Positions 1 to 11,341 of a stretch of 51,005 nt of DNA are shown here, piece after piece. The notes under the pieces were generated by a model, which was not told the origin of the DNA, ran no database searches, and saw only the letters and a list, made by a program, of their open reading frames with translations. The position numbers were made by a program, and so were the translations under genes. Each line of letters starts with the position of its first letter. The stretch's first letter is position 1. Origin of the DNA: Ophiosphaerella korrae (lineage: Eukaryota; Ascomycota; Dothideomycetes; Pleosporales; Phaeosphaeriaceae); the NCBI GenBank assembly GCA_028456385.1, contig JALNQF010000298.1, positions 1 to 51,005 on the forward strand, written 5' to 3'.

Positions 1-74
<74 letters not shown>
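1..74. repeat. poly-G run at window edge
   Basis: An uninterrupted run of 74 G residues opens the window. It may be a contig-end artefact (two-colour sequencers call dark cycles as G) or a true homopolymer. Natural G/C runs also occur inside the window (C18 at 2790-2807, G12 at 4113-4124), so a biological tract is not excluded. Confidence 0.95.
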
Positions 75-75
<1 letters not shown>

Positions 76-1006
76 GGCAGGGGCATGAGGCAGAGGAAAT
101 GAGGAGTGGGCGAGGCATGACGATGGAGGCTCAAGAGCGAACGTGTCTCGTGATGGTGGCTGACTCGAGAGCGGCGGGAACAAAGAGAGGCAGCGCTGCG
201 GCAGCGGTTGGGTGGGTGGGTGTTGGGGGAGGCAGGGTGAAACGGCAGGGTGGGGTTCCTGGTCCCAATAACAGCAGGGCGGGCTTGCTGGTTCGGGCGC
301 GATCAAACTCGATGAAACAGTGGAAACGCTCGTCTAGGGGCGGCGGGGCGGCCCCGGCACGCAGGCCCTGATTGGGCGGCGGCGAGTATTGGACGCTGCA
401 CTGCCTGCGCTGCCCTGCCTGCGCTGCCCGCGCTGCCAGCGCCCCGTCGCCTTTGAGAGCAGCGCAGGCGGGCGATGCCGACGGGCGCAGTGGTTGGCGG
501 GTGTTGGCAGCGGTTGGTGGGCGCTGGCAGTGGTTGGCCGTGGTTGGCCGTGGCCGTGGCCGGGTCAAGAGCGTGGGTGAGCTGGTCAGTCGCGGTCAGT
601 CGCGACCGTGGCCAAGGGGCGCCATGATTGGTGGTTGGCCACTGGGCCTGCTGGCCTAACCCCAATGCGCCGCCCGTCACCCTGTCACGGCGGTGCCTGT
701 GCCAAATATCCTCTGCGCACCCGCCGCCTCGAGCTCCGGCTTGATGCTGACCTCTTCCTCCCCCTCTGTCACCACCGGCCCTCCACCGCCCTGCCAGCGA
801 ACAGCTGGTGTTGTTGTGTTCTCTGCTCCACCCGCGGCTCCCTGCCCGCCTGGCTCCCGCTGCATTGCTTCGCTCCACCCTGTCGCACCTCTGAGGCGCC
901 GCCCGCACTCTCGACGCTGCGTGTAGAGCCCTGCGACACGGCCGCGCTCCTACAATCTGTCTCCCCCTCTCGCTGCTCCTCCCTGCCCCCATCCTGCTCC
1001 GCAGCC
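75..1006. other. GC-rich leader with imperfect short repeats
   Basis: This is GC-rich sequence upstream of the first gene. It holds imperfect tandem words such as GTGGTTGGCC (around 530-560) and GCGCTGCC/CTGCCTGC (around 395-440). Several long frames are open on both strands, but they follow the base composition and repeats and show no domain. It probably contains the promoter and 5' leader of the gene starting at 1007. Confidence 0.5.
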
Positions 1007-2167
1007 ATGACCACGGCCGTCGCCAATCCCGGCATCCCTGCCCAACATGCCGCACCACCAGCGCCGCCGCCGCAGACCAGCGCAGACGGGGTCGGGTCCT
1101 CGAGAACATATGCCGCCATCGCGCCCTCGACCTCTTCTCCCCACGCCCTCACCACTCCCGTCCAGCGACACTCGCGCCTGCCCCACGATGCTTCACCTAC
1201 CCATTCCCCCAGTGATGCCTCTGCATTCCGACCAGACGGCAAGCACTCACCTCTTTCGTACGTCTTTCACCCTCTCTTCTCGTTCTTCTTCTTCTTCCTC
1301 TTCCTCCTCCGCCTCCGCCTCCGCCTCTGTCTCGTGCCGCCCCCCGAGCCCTTGCTCGCCCACCTCCATGTCTCCTCCCGCCCGACACCACAAACACCAC
1401 CACCACCACAACAACAACAACCACAAATACAGCCACCGCATGTCTAACCGCCCCGCCTCCAGCAGGTCCCGCGCCCCAGCGCCCAAGATCGTCGTCAAGA
1501 AGGAGCCCGGTTCGCCCGACATGCCCACCACCACAAACACCACTACCACCACCACCACTCGCCATCGGCCCCAGCGCCTGAACCTCACCAACCACAACAT
1601 CATCCACTCCTCGGGCGCCCTCACTGCCCGTCCCGCCGCACAGGGCAGCGCTAACCTCATGGACGTCGGCCTCGCCTGCCTGTCGCCCGGCTTCCACACA
1701 CAAGACCCCACCATGCGCGAGCAGCTGCAGCGCAGTCTAGATGTACGGGAGCGTCAGCGCCAAATCATCGAGGCTCGCCAGAAGCACGGCGGCAAGGGCC
1801 CCGCCCCCGAAGACGACACCCCGCGGCCCGCCGACACAAATGCCTTTGGCCGTCCCATCAAGACACCGCAGACGTCGCGCAGAAAGGGCCCTCCTCCTGG
1901 CCTCTCCATTGCTCCCCCGACTGCTCAGCAGTTTGCCCACGACCGTGTCATCCAGTCCGCCCCCATCAACCAGACTTTCACCGGTCTGCGCAGCAATGCG
2001 CCACCCTCGCGCCAGCTTGCCAACGGTCTCTCCACCCTGTCTCAGACCTCACACATCCACCACGTGCCCGCACAGCAAACATCAAACCGTCTGCCCCCCA
2101 TCTCCGACGTATTTCCAGAACCCTTAGGAACAGCACGCAACAACAACAACAGCAACAACAACAACAA

Positions 2168-2236
<69 letters not shown>

Positions 2237-2702
2237 CTACCACAATATCAGCCCTGGTCACTCGTCCCATTCCAATGTCCAACCGCCCATGCCCTCGCCT
2301 GGATTTGCCCCTCACCACCACCAGGCCCCACCGCCGACATCACGGCCACGTGAGTACAAGTCTGCCGAGGAAGCTGTTGCTTCTCTGTCTGGCGGCCGTG
2401 AAGACCTCTTGCCCCGCCTAGTCCATTATGGCGGCCACCAACCACCAACACCACCTTCGCCCATGCCCAACAAGGGCGGCTCGTCAGCATACCCATCCCA
2501 TGTTGATCTCCATCGTAGCGGTAGCACAAGGAGAAGGGGTCGCGATGAGTACGAACAAGATAATGGCACACCTCCTCTTGGCCGACAACAACCCCGTCTC
2601 GGTCCCTTTGGAGCCGGGCGAGATTCGCCAGACACTCAAGCAAAGAAGAAGGACGAATTTATTGGACTCTGTGCAAGAGCTTGGGATCTTTTCCATTCGT
2701 AA
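1007..2702 (+). CDS. low-complexity Asn/Ser/Pro-rich protein, function unknown
   Basis: I model two exons, 1007-1257 and 1433-2702, giving 506 residues. The ATG at 1007 has a good context (GCAGCCATGACC). Exon 1 ends in phase 2 before a GTACGT donor at 1258, and the acceptor ATACAG at 1431-1432 brings the reading exactly into the long downstream frame. The 175-bp intron holds a pyrimidine microsatellite. The protein is rich in Pro, Ser and basic residues, includes a short basic/acidic KKEPGSPD stretch, and carries a 33-codon Asn/Ser run (2139-2237). It ends in a less repetitive tail with the motif DEFIGLCARAWDLFHS, the likeliest conserved part. I recognise no catalytic domain; the composition resembles disordered fungal regulatory proteins. 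Alternative: translation from ATG 1047 or 1440 without splicing. Confidence 0.6.
2139..2237 (+). repeat. CAA/CAG trinucleotide tract coding Asn/Ser
   Basis: A 99-bp trinucleotide tract of CAA-type units flanking a CAG-type block lies in frame in the first gene. Read in that frame it gives Asn and Ser codons (AAC, AGC), not the Gln that the CAA/CAG phase would give. Its unit number is likely to vary between strains. Confidence 0.9.
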
Positions 2703-4867
2703 TATCTGCACCCTTTTCCCTTAGTAATTCATGCGCTAGCGGCCTGATCGGTTTGAATTTATGGTGTAATATGGAGTAGGGGATACTTGCCCCCCCCCCC
2801 CCCCCCCAGACACCACCTTCGCTTGATCTATTCTGATTTTATGGCCAGCCTTTGGTAGCCATTTATTATTGCTATCTTATCTTCATACGCTCTGTAAAAG
2901 CGCGAATTGTCTAATATGGCACGCATTCCTACGTTACACGCACATACCACATCTTCTCTTTGTGTCGAAGTCACTTCCAATTTTTGTCTTTTTTTCTATC
3001 GCATGGGTATCATCGCAGGGTGATGAGGAGACTTGGAGGGCGGGGGAGTGGGGGAAAGGTTTATTGATGCTGAAATGCCGTTTGGATCTCTGTTCTCGGT
3101 CAACATGAAACCTCACTTGTCTCATGATTGCCTTTACCTTTTCTGGCAGTGAGTTGGACATTGGACAATTCACTTTTTTAGGATACTTTTGGCTGCACTT
3201 TCTAAGATTGGCCCGTGGGAGAGATACCTGCAGGAAGCTTACATGTTACAAGTAGTGGTTCGGGCTACGGTGTGCGGTCTGGTGGGTGTAGTAGGTTGGA
3301 CAAAATCCGGTGTCACGTGCTTAATCACTATAGTACAGTGATGCATCTCCAACAATCTAGCCTGGAAAATTAAAATATTCACATCTCAAACACACACATA
3401 TGGTAGCGCCCCAGTAGCTTGTGAACACGCCTTCGAAGGTCTGTCGACCTATGAATTGCTGATGAATCCGAAACGCAAGGTCTCGTGCGGTGAGTCACAC
3501 GAGCTCTGCGCTTCCTTGCAAACCGGAGGCTCCCATGTGCGCAAACATGAGATCGGCACCAGGATGTTCATTTGCAGTGCAGTGTGGTTGAAACGTCGGG
3601 CGCTTGGACCATTTCCATGGTGAAACAACCCGTCTCTTAGCGGGGCAACGCGAAGGATGGAGGGGAGATTGGAGGAGGAGTGCGAAGTATACGGCAAAAG
3701 TTCATAGTTGATGTGTATGATCTAGGATTGCCACATATTGCTTTGAGAAAGTTTCTAGCTAGGCATGACGAATGCGGAGATGAAGGGGAAACCCGAAAAG
3801 GAAAAACTGTTGCCAGAAAGTTCATGCGGGACGGCCAAAACAATAGAACCGACATGGTCCGAGAAAAGGGTCAAACTCTGTTGTAAGCGAACGTTGATGT
3901 ATCTGGGGTCAACGTTGTAAGATGGACGGACTATACACTCATTTTGGGGAAGGTAAGCTTGATCACATCATAGCATATCTTGACTCTTGGGTCTTGAGTG
4001 TGCTCTATTGCTGTTGTCGCCTTGCGCTTGTTGCTGTCGATGCTCATAGAGAGAACACGAGCATTTGATGGGCACGTGCTTCGTTTGTTTGTTCGCATCA
4101 AGGAAAAATATTGGGGGGGGGGGGACCCTTAGATGACAATCGGCAAAGTCTATGCCTACTCGGCGAATCGTGTGTCAGTTGACTCATTGACAGTGATAGG
4201 TCCGAATAGAAATTCTTGGGTTGACATTGTTTTTTTTGTTTTTTTTTCCACCTGTGTTTGACAAAAACTCACGCCTTTTCCAGGATCTTACATACCAACG
4301 TTCAAATGTAGTTGGCGGGGGACGACTGGGTAGCGCTGCATGCTGTACCCACTGCGTAAGTGCCTCACTGTGAGCCAATTCCCCAGTCCTTTATCCGCAA
4401 ATTCGAATCTAGCAACGGTGAACCGGTCAATCTGAAGTCGGTTTAGAGTCATTTCTACTAGAAGTAGGTACTCCACGCTACCGACCAGGCGTCACTACCT
4501 TGAATCTGACAATTTCACAATTCATGGTAACTGTCAAACACCTCAATTACCAGCCAGAGTCAGTATGTAGTCATTACAAGGCTAGAGGGGCTTATATCCA
4601 ACTTACCTGTCGATACGTGAGGCTCGATATTGTTTCTTCCAACTCAACCAGCCTAACTTGCACCGAGTCAAGGTCCTTTCTTGATGCACTCAATGGTTAT
4701 CGTTTGTCAAGCTCGACGCGGCTATGTAAAATATCGATAAAAGTTTATCATTTTCTGCTCGGAGGGCGTGCATCTTGAGTGACTCTAGATTTCTCGCCAA
4801 GTCGAGTATATAAGTTTGATCGGGCTCAAACTCTGCACCATGCTCTCTACCAGCATCTGAACAATAT
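2703..4867. other. gene-poor intergenic DNA
   Basis: No gene can be supported here. The stretch contains an 18-base C run (2790-2807), a 12-base G run (4113-4124) and several T runs. Open frames are under 100 codons, lack family similarity and have no splice-linked partners. Confidence 0.6.
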
Positions 4868-5180
4868 CTAGGTGACCGCGTTTAACTGCTTGTTCTGTTC
4901 TAGAATGTCGTAGCCAGTAGCATTCACATTGGCTCCGCGCCCGAGAAGAAGTTGAATAATCTGTTCATTACCGCCTTGGATTGCACGGCGGAGAGGGGTT
5001 CCGTGGTTTGCGAGTTTCGTATTCAGTTTCTTTCCATTCTGGCTGTTTTCGACTCTTGGAAGTCGTTCTCCTGCGGGGCGACTCCTTCTTTTGAACCATA
5101 GCTCCATGATCAAGCAAGCATGTTGCCATATCGACTCGCTGTGGACTATAACATGCGATATTCCCAAGAAGCTCGTTCAT
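4868..5180 (-). pseudogene. ankyrin-repeat relic
   Basis: Two minus-strand frames carry ankyrin-like helices. The upstream part (from about 5180) has an MATCLLDHGAMV segment. The downstream part, in another frame, has HGTPLRRAIQGGNEQ followed by LLLGRGANVNA, the canonical repeat pattern (xTPLxxAxxxGxxxxVxxLLxxGAxxN). Together they would make about one and a half repeats of one protein, but they are one frame apart with no convincing intron between them. No other domain is visible. It is best read as the degraded end of an ankyrin protein; a short spliced gene is less likely. Confidence 0.5.
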
Positions 5181-7199
5181 ACCCGTCTGCTTAAGTGTAA
5201 TAATAGAATAGCAACTCGTTCTATATGAATCGAGAAGAGCATATAACTAATGACAAAGATCGACCAATGGACTATGCAGCATTCCCATGGCTAAGTTATC
5301 AGCCATATATATTCTCTTCGCTGTTGACAAAATCAACTGGGGCCCCATCTCTGATCGAGGATATACCGGGCAACACCGAGACGCCCACTTCGTATTGCTG
5401 GTCCCCATGCTTCTCTTCACAAAAGTTTTCGTGACATTCGCTCGTCCCAAAACATTATCTCCAACATACCCATTCTTCCAAGGGAAGTAGCCAAGTAGAC
5501 AGGATTCGTCCATGGGCATACCCGCTTACGTAACAACAGCCAAAGACGCCAAAGAAGTCCAGGCAGTCTCACAAATTTGTAAAAACACCCAAGCAGTCAT
5601 TTATGATGGCTGCCTGTATGAGGTGTCTTATTGGGCTCCAGGGTTTGAGTGATGGAAGCCGTTTAGCGCTCAAGATTCGATGTGGCTAGTAACAAAGCGC
5701 ATTGGCATATGTGCGTAACGATATGAGGTTCGTATCGCCATTTGCCTTGCAGAGTCGTCTAGTTACCCTCGTATACACTTTTCTAACACTCCGAGAGATT
5801 ATATCTGCCAAGAAAAATCTTTTTGGCCAGACACCGTTGCCAGAAGTGATCATACTCAACGCTCCGATTGCCTTTGACCCTGTTTTGCCTCGCGTGATCA
5901 TCAACCACGTTCGTTCACTTCGTAAATGGCTAGAGTTGCCTCTTCTGCAAACAGCCCTACGCATATGTTGGTAAGCGACAGAATTTTATTTTGAAACTTG
6001 TGCAAGGCGATCTGATAGGAACAGTGGCAGTCTGACGACTCACTAACCTCAATCTCAAGGCACGCTTCAGATCACGGTAGCTAAGAGCATAATAAAGGAC
6101 TTCACGCAGATTTTTTTTTTTTTTTGCTGACAAATCATACATAGCTTATGCGGTAGATGAATATCGCAGGGTTTCTCCGTAGGGTGTTGATGGATTGGAG
6201 TCAAAGTGGCAGTATCTAGATATCTGACTTAAGGAAATTCTACTGGCCGTTTTAGGTATTTAGGTTGGCCACTCGATGCAACGCACATGTAATACTTGCA
6301 TAGTGATAAAGTGTTGCCAGTAAATCTATAGAGGCTTAATTCGCCAGTAGCTCAAGCTTGACGCTTATCCTAAGTAAATAATTCGCCTTCAGGAGTATTT
6401 GAGTTGTATATAAATGTACCGTGTGTGTTTTTATCCTTAGAGGGTTAGTTCTAAAGAAGGTGGCATAACAGAGTTACGTTACCAAGTGAACAATTAAGGA
6501 TTAGGGGTGGTTCTCTTTTTAAGCAGCGCCTGCTGACTAGCATACAACAGTGTATAGAATAAAAGCAACGAATCATATAGTGCTACTATAATTACCTAAG
6601 TATAGCTATGACAAAAGTCGAGGTATAGATTGATGTAGTTGGCGCAAAGAATGTTCAAAGCCCAGGCATTATAATATGCGTACTTTGCTATCAGGGCCTA
6701 AGTTAAAGTAATAGATACTCCCTGCCAAAATGGATGTTGTTTAAAGCTGCTGAGATGAACACATTTTTACTTGTTCCAGGCTTTGCTGCTGCTCCCGTTG
6801 GGCATAGATTCCGGGCAAGATATTGAAGAAGACTAAATGTTGGTGGGATGGCTGGTTGGCCGTGGTTGCGCTTGTATTTAACTAGTGCTTTATCGCAATC
6901 AATTTGTGCAACTGTATCCAGAGAATTAGGACTTGGGCTGGTCGTCTACAGCCATATAGATTGGACCTTATGCTGAGCAAAGTCTTTTATTATGTGAAAA
7001 GGATAATCTCATTATCTGGGAAGTGTTTACCTTAACTATGAAATAGTGTTTATCGCCTCTAATAAAGCCTAGTTGAGTGCAGTATTATATGGAATGTGTA
7101 TTTCTACAGTCACCTCAGCACAGTTTAATGTTATCCCGCTATATTACCGTATTTATTTAGTATCAAGAAAAATAAGTTATTTCCTTAGTCATTAGTCTG
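5181..7199. other. degenerate AT-leaning DNA
   Basis: This 2-kb stretch has no supportable gene. A short plus-strand frame around 5525-5650 and the 90-codon frame at 5702-5974 look mildly protein-like but match no family I know and are not joined by good splice sites. From about 6200 the DNA is clearly more AT-rich and stop-rich, as expected of old, mutated accessory sequence. Confidence 0.5.
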
Positions 7200-7223
7200 T
7201 TTTCTATATTATAGCGCGTTCAA

Positions 7224-7720
7224 TTGATGTTCCGTACGGTCTTGCAGTGTATACTAGTCAAGGCGCTCTTTGAGCCTAGGGTGCCTGGAAGGAGGTGTAT
7301 AAATGCACAACTAGGATTTATTATCACTGGGTCGCTGGATTGTGTGTTGGACGTTTTGCTTGTTGGTATACCTATACCTGTAGTGAGGCCGCGTTTACCA
7401 ATACGAGAAAGTCTGGCTATTGTGAGGATGTTGTTACTAGGTTAATGGTAAGTGATGCGATCAACGCTTATTAACATGCTTTATCGCTAAAGGCATGTAT
7501 AATGTTGCAGTAACCAGTGCTCTGAGGATTATGTATACATTCGATGGGCGTGCTTCGCACTGCTTGCACTGCAGGCCGTGTCGTGGCCAACAAATTCAGT
7601 TTCCGATTTCAGAGTAGATGATCCAATAGGCTCGCTACTTTGGCTTTCGCTTCAACTAAGCTCGGCCATCGTACGGCTATCATATGGGTATGTTTGCCTA
7701 TTTTCCGACCCTTGCGTCCC
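7224..7720 (+). pseudogene. relic of Pth11-like rhodopsin-domain receptor
   Basis: The frame 7224-7445 matches the middle of the fungal rhodopsin-like membrane domain found in Pth11-related receptors: FEPRVPGRRCINAQ (family W/F-x-P-x-x-x-G-x-C-x-N), then a hydrophobic helix with DVLLVGIPIPVV, then LPIRESLAIVRMLLLG. After a stop there is an intron-like piece (GTAAGT near 7449, GCAG ending 7510), followed by VTSALRIMYTF in a shifted frame, which is the family's next helix. A frame from 7578 (DDPIGSLLWLSLQLSSAIV) resembles the following segment. An in-frame stop, frame changes and missing ends show it is broken. Intact members are multi-pass plasma-membrane proteins implicated in host or surface sensing. 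Confidence 0.6.
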
Positions 7721-8002
7721 ACTGCGGTGGCCCAAAACAGACGCTGTACATCCATCGCTGAACGACTGGCACGGAGCTACAGTAGTCTCGCTGCCGAGTG
7801 AGACATCCACATGATACAGAAAGCAAAGCAGAGGCGAGTTGGGATAGTTGCTTGGAAGATGTGGGTTGTGTGCTGAAAGTGAGCCAATCACAGCGCAGAA
7901 AGGCCGCGGCAGGCGCAAGCAATGTTGGACACATTTCACCTTATAGCAGATATATGTAGTCGAAAGCTCACGTTCCACGGGCCCAAAGCTGAGAAAGAAG
8001 CC

Positions 8003-10549
8003 ATGACCCGCAACAAACGACACGGCGGCCTTTTAACAGGATTGCTATGTCTTTTTGCGGCTCGATTGCCATTTGCAGAGGCGCAAGTGAACGAGATTGA
8101 AAAGGCCACCAATGCCAGCCTGCTATGGGGCCCGTACAGGCCCAATCTCTACTTTGGCGTTCGGCCACGCATACCCAAAAGCCTGATGGGTGGGCTGCTA
8201 TGGACACGGGTCGAGGACTATACAAGCGTACAGAACAGTAAGTGCAGTCACAGTCAAATGGCTGGCGAGTGTGAGGCTGACCTCTGCACCCAGCATTCCG
8301 ACACACTTGCGAGCAGCATGAGCTTGATGGCTATGGCTGGGACGAGTATGACGTACGCAGTGGCGGCCGGCAGACCATCCACGACCCTGTAAACCACATC
8401 GACATCACCACCGAGTTCATCAAGTTTCCGGGCGGCGAGCATGGCGGCAGCTGGGGTGTCAGAATCAAGGGCACCCCGCGCGAGGATGCGGCGCCCAATC
8501 TTCGGACCACCGTCATCTGGTACAGCACTTTGGAGGGTATTGGCAGCTTGGAGGTGGAACCCGCCGATGATGAGGGTCCCGGCTTTCAGGGTGACGTTTC
8601 CCTCAAGGGCCAGACACCCGAGCTGGGCAACTTCGACCTCACAGTCACCCAGGGCAAAGGTGACCACCCTCAGACCGGACACCCCAGCTTCGACGAGAAA
8701 CCCCTGGATCGCACACTAGTCCATAGTGGTCAGGTTCCGGACGAGGCCTTGTGGCAGATCAAAGCTGTCCTATTTGCCCACATGAAGGGCCAAATCGACC
8801 AGCTCGTCGCCAAATATGGAGAAGAAAACCCGCCGCCACCCGCCCAAATTTACACTATACAACACCTTCCCAGTCGTGGCAATTTGCACCTTGTTCAAAA
8901 AGTCTTTGAGGGCCCCTTCGAGTTTGATGTCATCTTCTCATCTGCCTCAGCACCCACCAAGATCACCTCAGAGGACTTGACGCAGCAGATCAGTTCTGTG
9001 TCATCAAGCTTCTCTACACGTTTCGCTAGCATATTCAAACCACAGGCGCCCTTCACCAAGGAGCGGTACGGCAAGTTCTCTAAGTCTCTCTTCTCCAACC
9101 TAATCGGCGGCATCGGCTACTTCTATGGCGACTCACGAGTCGATCGTTCTTACGATACTGCCTATGAAGAAGACAACGAGGGTTTCTGGGAAGACGCTGC
9201 AGAAGCGCGTACCAGGAACCAAGCGGAACTCGAAGGTCCCTCCGAGCTGTTCACTGCCATTCCTTCGCGACCATTCTTTCCTCGTGGCTTTCTCTGGGAT
9301 GAAGGGTTTCATCTTCTGCCGGTCCTCGACTGGGATGTTGATCTTACCCTTGAAATCATCAAGAGCTGGTTCAACCTTATGGACGAGGAAGGCTGGATCG
9401 GTCGCGAGCAGATCCTCGGTTCTGAAGCGCGCAGTAAGGTCCCAGAAGAATTCCAGGTCCAATACCCCCACTACGCAAACCCACCGACCTTATTCATGGT
9501 TATCACGTCTTTCCTCGATAAGCTTGACGCTCAGAAAACCGACTCAAGCAACAAGAGGTTGTTGCATGAAAAGTCGTACTTTATGCAATTGGCCAATCGC
9601 GAGGCCGCCTTGCAATATTTGCGCACACTATATCCACTCCTTAAACGCCAATATTTCTGGTTTCGCAAGACGCAAGCTGGCGACATCAAAAGTTATGATC
9701 GTGAAGCTTTCTCAACCAAAGAAGGTTATCGCTGGAGAGGTCGCACTCCCCAACATATTCTCACCTCTGGCCTTGATGACTATCCTCGGGCCCAGCCTCC
9801 ACATCCTGGCGAGCTGCATGTTGATCTCATAAGTTGGATGGGAATGATGACGCGTGCTATAAAGCGCGTTGCCGTTTACCTCGGCGAGGGAGATGATGCA
9901 AACGAATTTGCCAAGCACGACGAGGCTATCGTTCGCAATATCGACGATCTGCACTGGTCCAATAAAGCAAAGACATATTGCGATGCCACAATTGATGATT
10001 ACGAAGAGCATGCGCTCGTCTGCCACAAAGGATACATATCCCTCTTTCCATTCTTGACAGGGCTCGTTGACAAGGATAGCAAGCGACTAGGCGCCATCCT
10101 GGATTTAATTGAAGACGAGGAGGAATTGTGGAGTCCTTATGGCCTAAGAAGTTTGAGCAAGAACGATGAGTTTTATCACACTGCAGAAAACTACTGGCGT
10201 GGGCCTGTGTGGATGCCCATCAACTATCTTGCGGTATCACAACTTCTTGTAAGTCGCTAGTTCTGGAAAACCGATATGTGCCGACTATGCTGACACTGCA
10301 ACGCAGAATATCGCTCGACAGAAAAGCTCACACCAAGCCAGGGCGAAGAAAATATACACTGAGCTTCGCAAGAACCTTGTCAATACTGTATTTGAAAGCT
10401 GGAAGGAGACAGGATTCGCATGGGAGCAATACAATCCCGAAACTGGGAAAGGTCAGAGGACCCAACATTTTACTGGTTGGACAAGCTTAGTGGTAAAGAT
10501 TATGGCGATGCCAGATTTGAGCGAGGAAAGGGTGAGAGACGAGCTATAA
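8003..10549 (+). CDS. mannosyl-oligosaccharide glucosidase (ER glucosidase I, GH63)
   Basis: Removes the terminal alpha-1,2-linked glucose from the N-glycan Glc3Man9GlcNAc2 in the ER lumen, the first trimming step after glycan transfer. Exons 8003-8237, 8294-10248 and 10307-10549 give 810 residues, the usual family length. I chose ATG 8003 because it starts a signal/anchor sequence (basic MTRNKR then a hydrophobic stretch to about residue 28). The N-terminal domain has LWGPYRPNLYFGVRPR and, across intron 1, FRHTCEQHELDGYGWDEYD. The C-terminal catalytic barrel has PRGFLWDEGFH (about residue 413) and NYWRGPVWMPINYLA (about 720), with the last exon ending in the expected GWTSLVVKIM. All splice phases fit. 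It is the yeast Cwh41 type. A truncated relic receptor lies just upstream and appears unrelated. Confidence 0.95.
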
Positions 10550-11341
10550 GTTATAAATGTATAGCTTTTCGTGAATGTGATGTTCTGCCATCACTAAACA
10601 AGCAGGAATGCCATTTCTCATCGGTCTTTCGCTTGTATATGGCCCTCCTTATATGGGGCAAGTTATTCGGTCATGCAGCCTGCCTAAGTGAGTTGCGGTA
10701 TCGCTTGTGAATAGATATCTATCCTATACGTAGACCCAGATACTCTTTTCTCTTGAAGAATACCTTATATAAAGGCGAGAGTACCTTTCTCCTCTCCCTC
10801 GACTAATCCTCGATCAACATCCTTACGCGAGTCCCTTTCAAAAAAGTCGTTTCTATGATGAAAATGACTGATTGCGTCTCTGTAGTCAAAACTGAAATGA
10901 CCTGTGCTCCCATTCATTGTGCCAGAAAACCCAATTTACTCCTATTGTGCTAGATAAATTACATAGTGTTCCTGCAGAGTGGGTGAATTTCCCTGCCATA
11001 CTGATAAGCAATTGAAAGTTAATTCAAGCCTGCTAAAACGTTTCATACTATTGAATTGGTCCATCGTTTTTTAGTTATAGCAAGTTTGATCGTATCTCAA
11101 CATTTAAGCATTGAAATCCACCAGGCTGCAGTCCATATGGAGGAGGATTGGGCGAGAATGGTTGATCAATAATTGGAACAAAGACCAGAACAATGACGAG
11201 GGATACGAAGACAGTGTCTCATGTTCCTCACTGGGGCGAGAAGATTACAGTCCGATATATACTCAGCGACTACTTGTAGAGAGTATCTAGTATCAGTTGG
11301 TTCGGGCCCATACGAGTCCCGTCACCTCCGATGTTGCCACC
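10550..11341. other. intergenic, with an orphan TATA-like element
   Basis: About 0.8 kb between GH63 and the secreted-protein gene. It has a plus-strand TATATAAAGG at 10766-10775 followed by a CT-rich stretch, which looks like a core promoter. The ATG downstream (near 10855) opens only a frame of about 32 codons with no recognisable product. No RNA gene was seen. Confidence 0.4.

Noticed and set aside
303..1109. 268-codon minus-strand frame in the GC-rich leader
   Set aside because: Its sequence reflects GC-rich repeats, has no domain or conserved-looking segment, and overlaps the start of the well-supported plus-strand gene.
1197..1714. Two long minus-strand frames with Val- and Glu-runs
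   Set aside because: These are shadows of the pyrimidine and CCA repeats on the plus strand; low complexity only.
5525..5974. Plus-strand frames with mild protein character, including a VTTAKDAKEVQAV segment
   Set aside because: It vaguely recalled an FAD-oxidase binding region, but no cofactor motif, partner exon or clear family match could be found.
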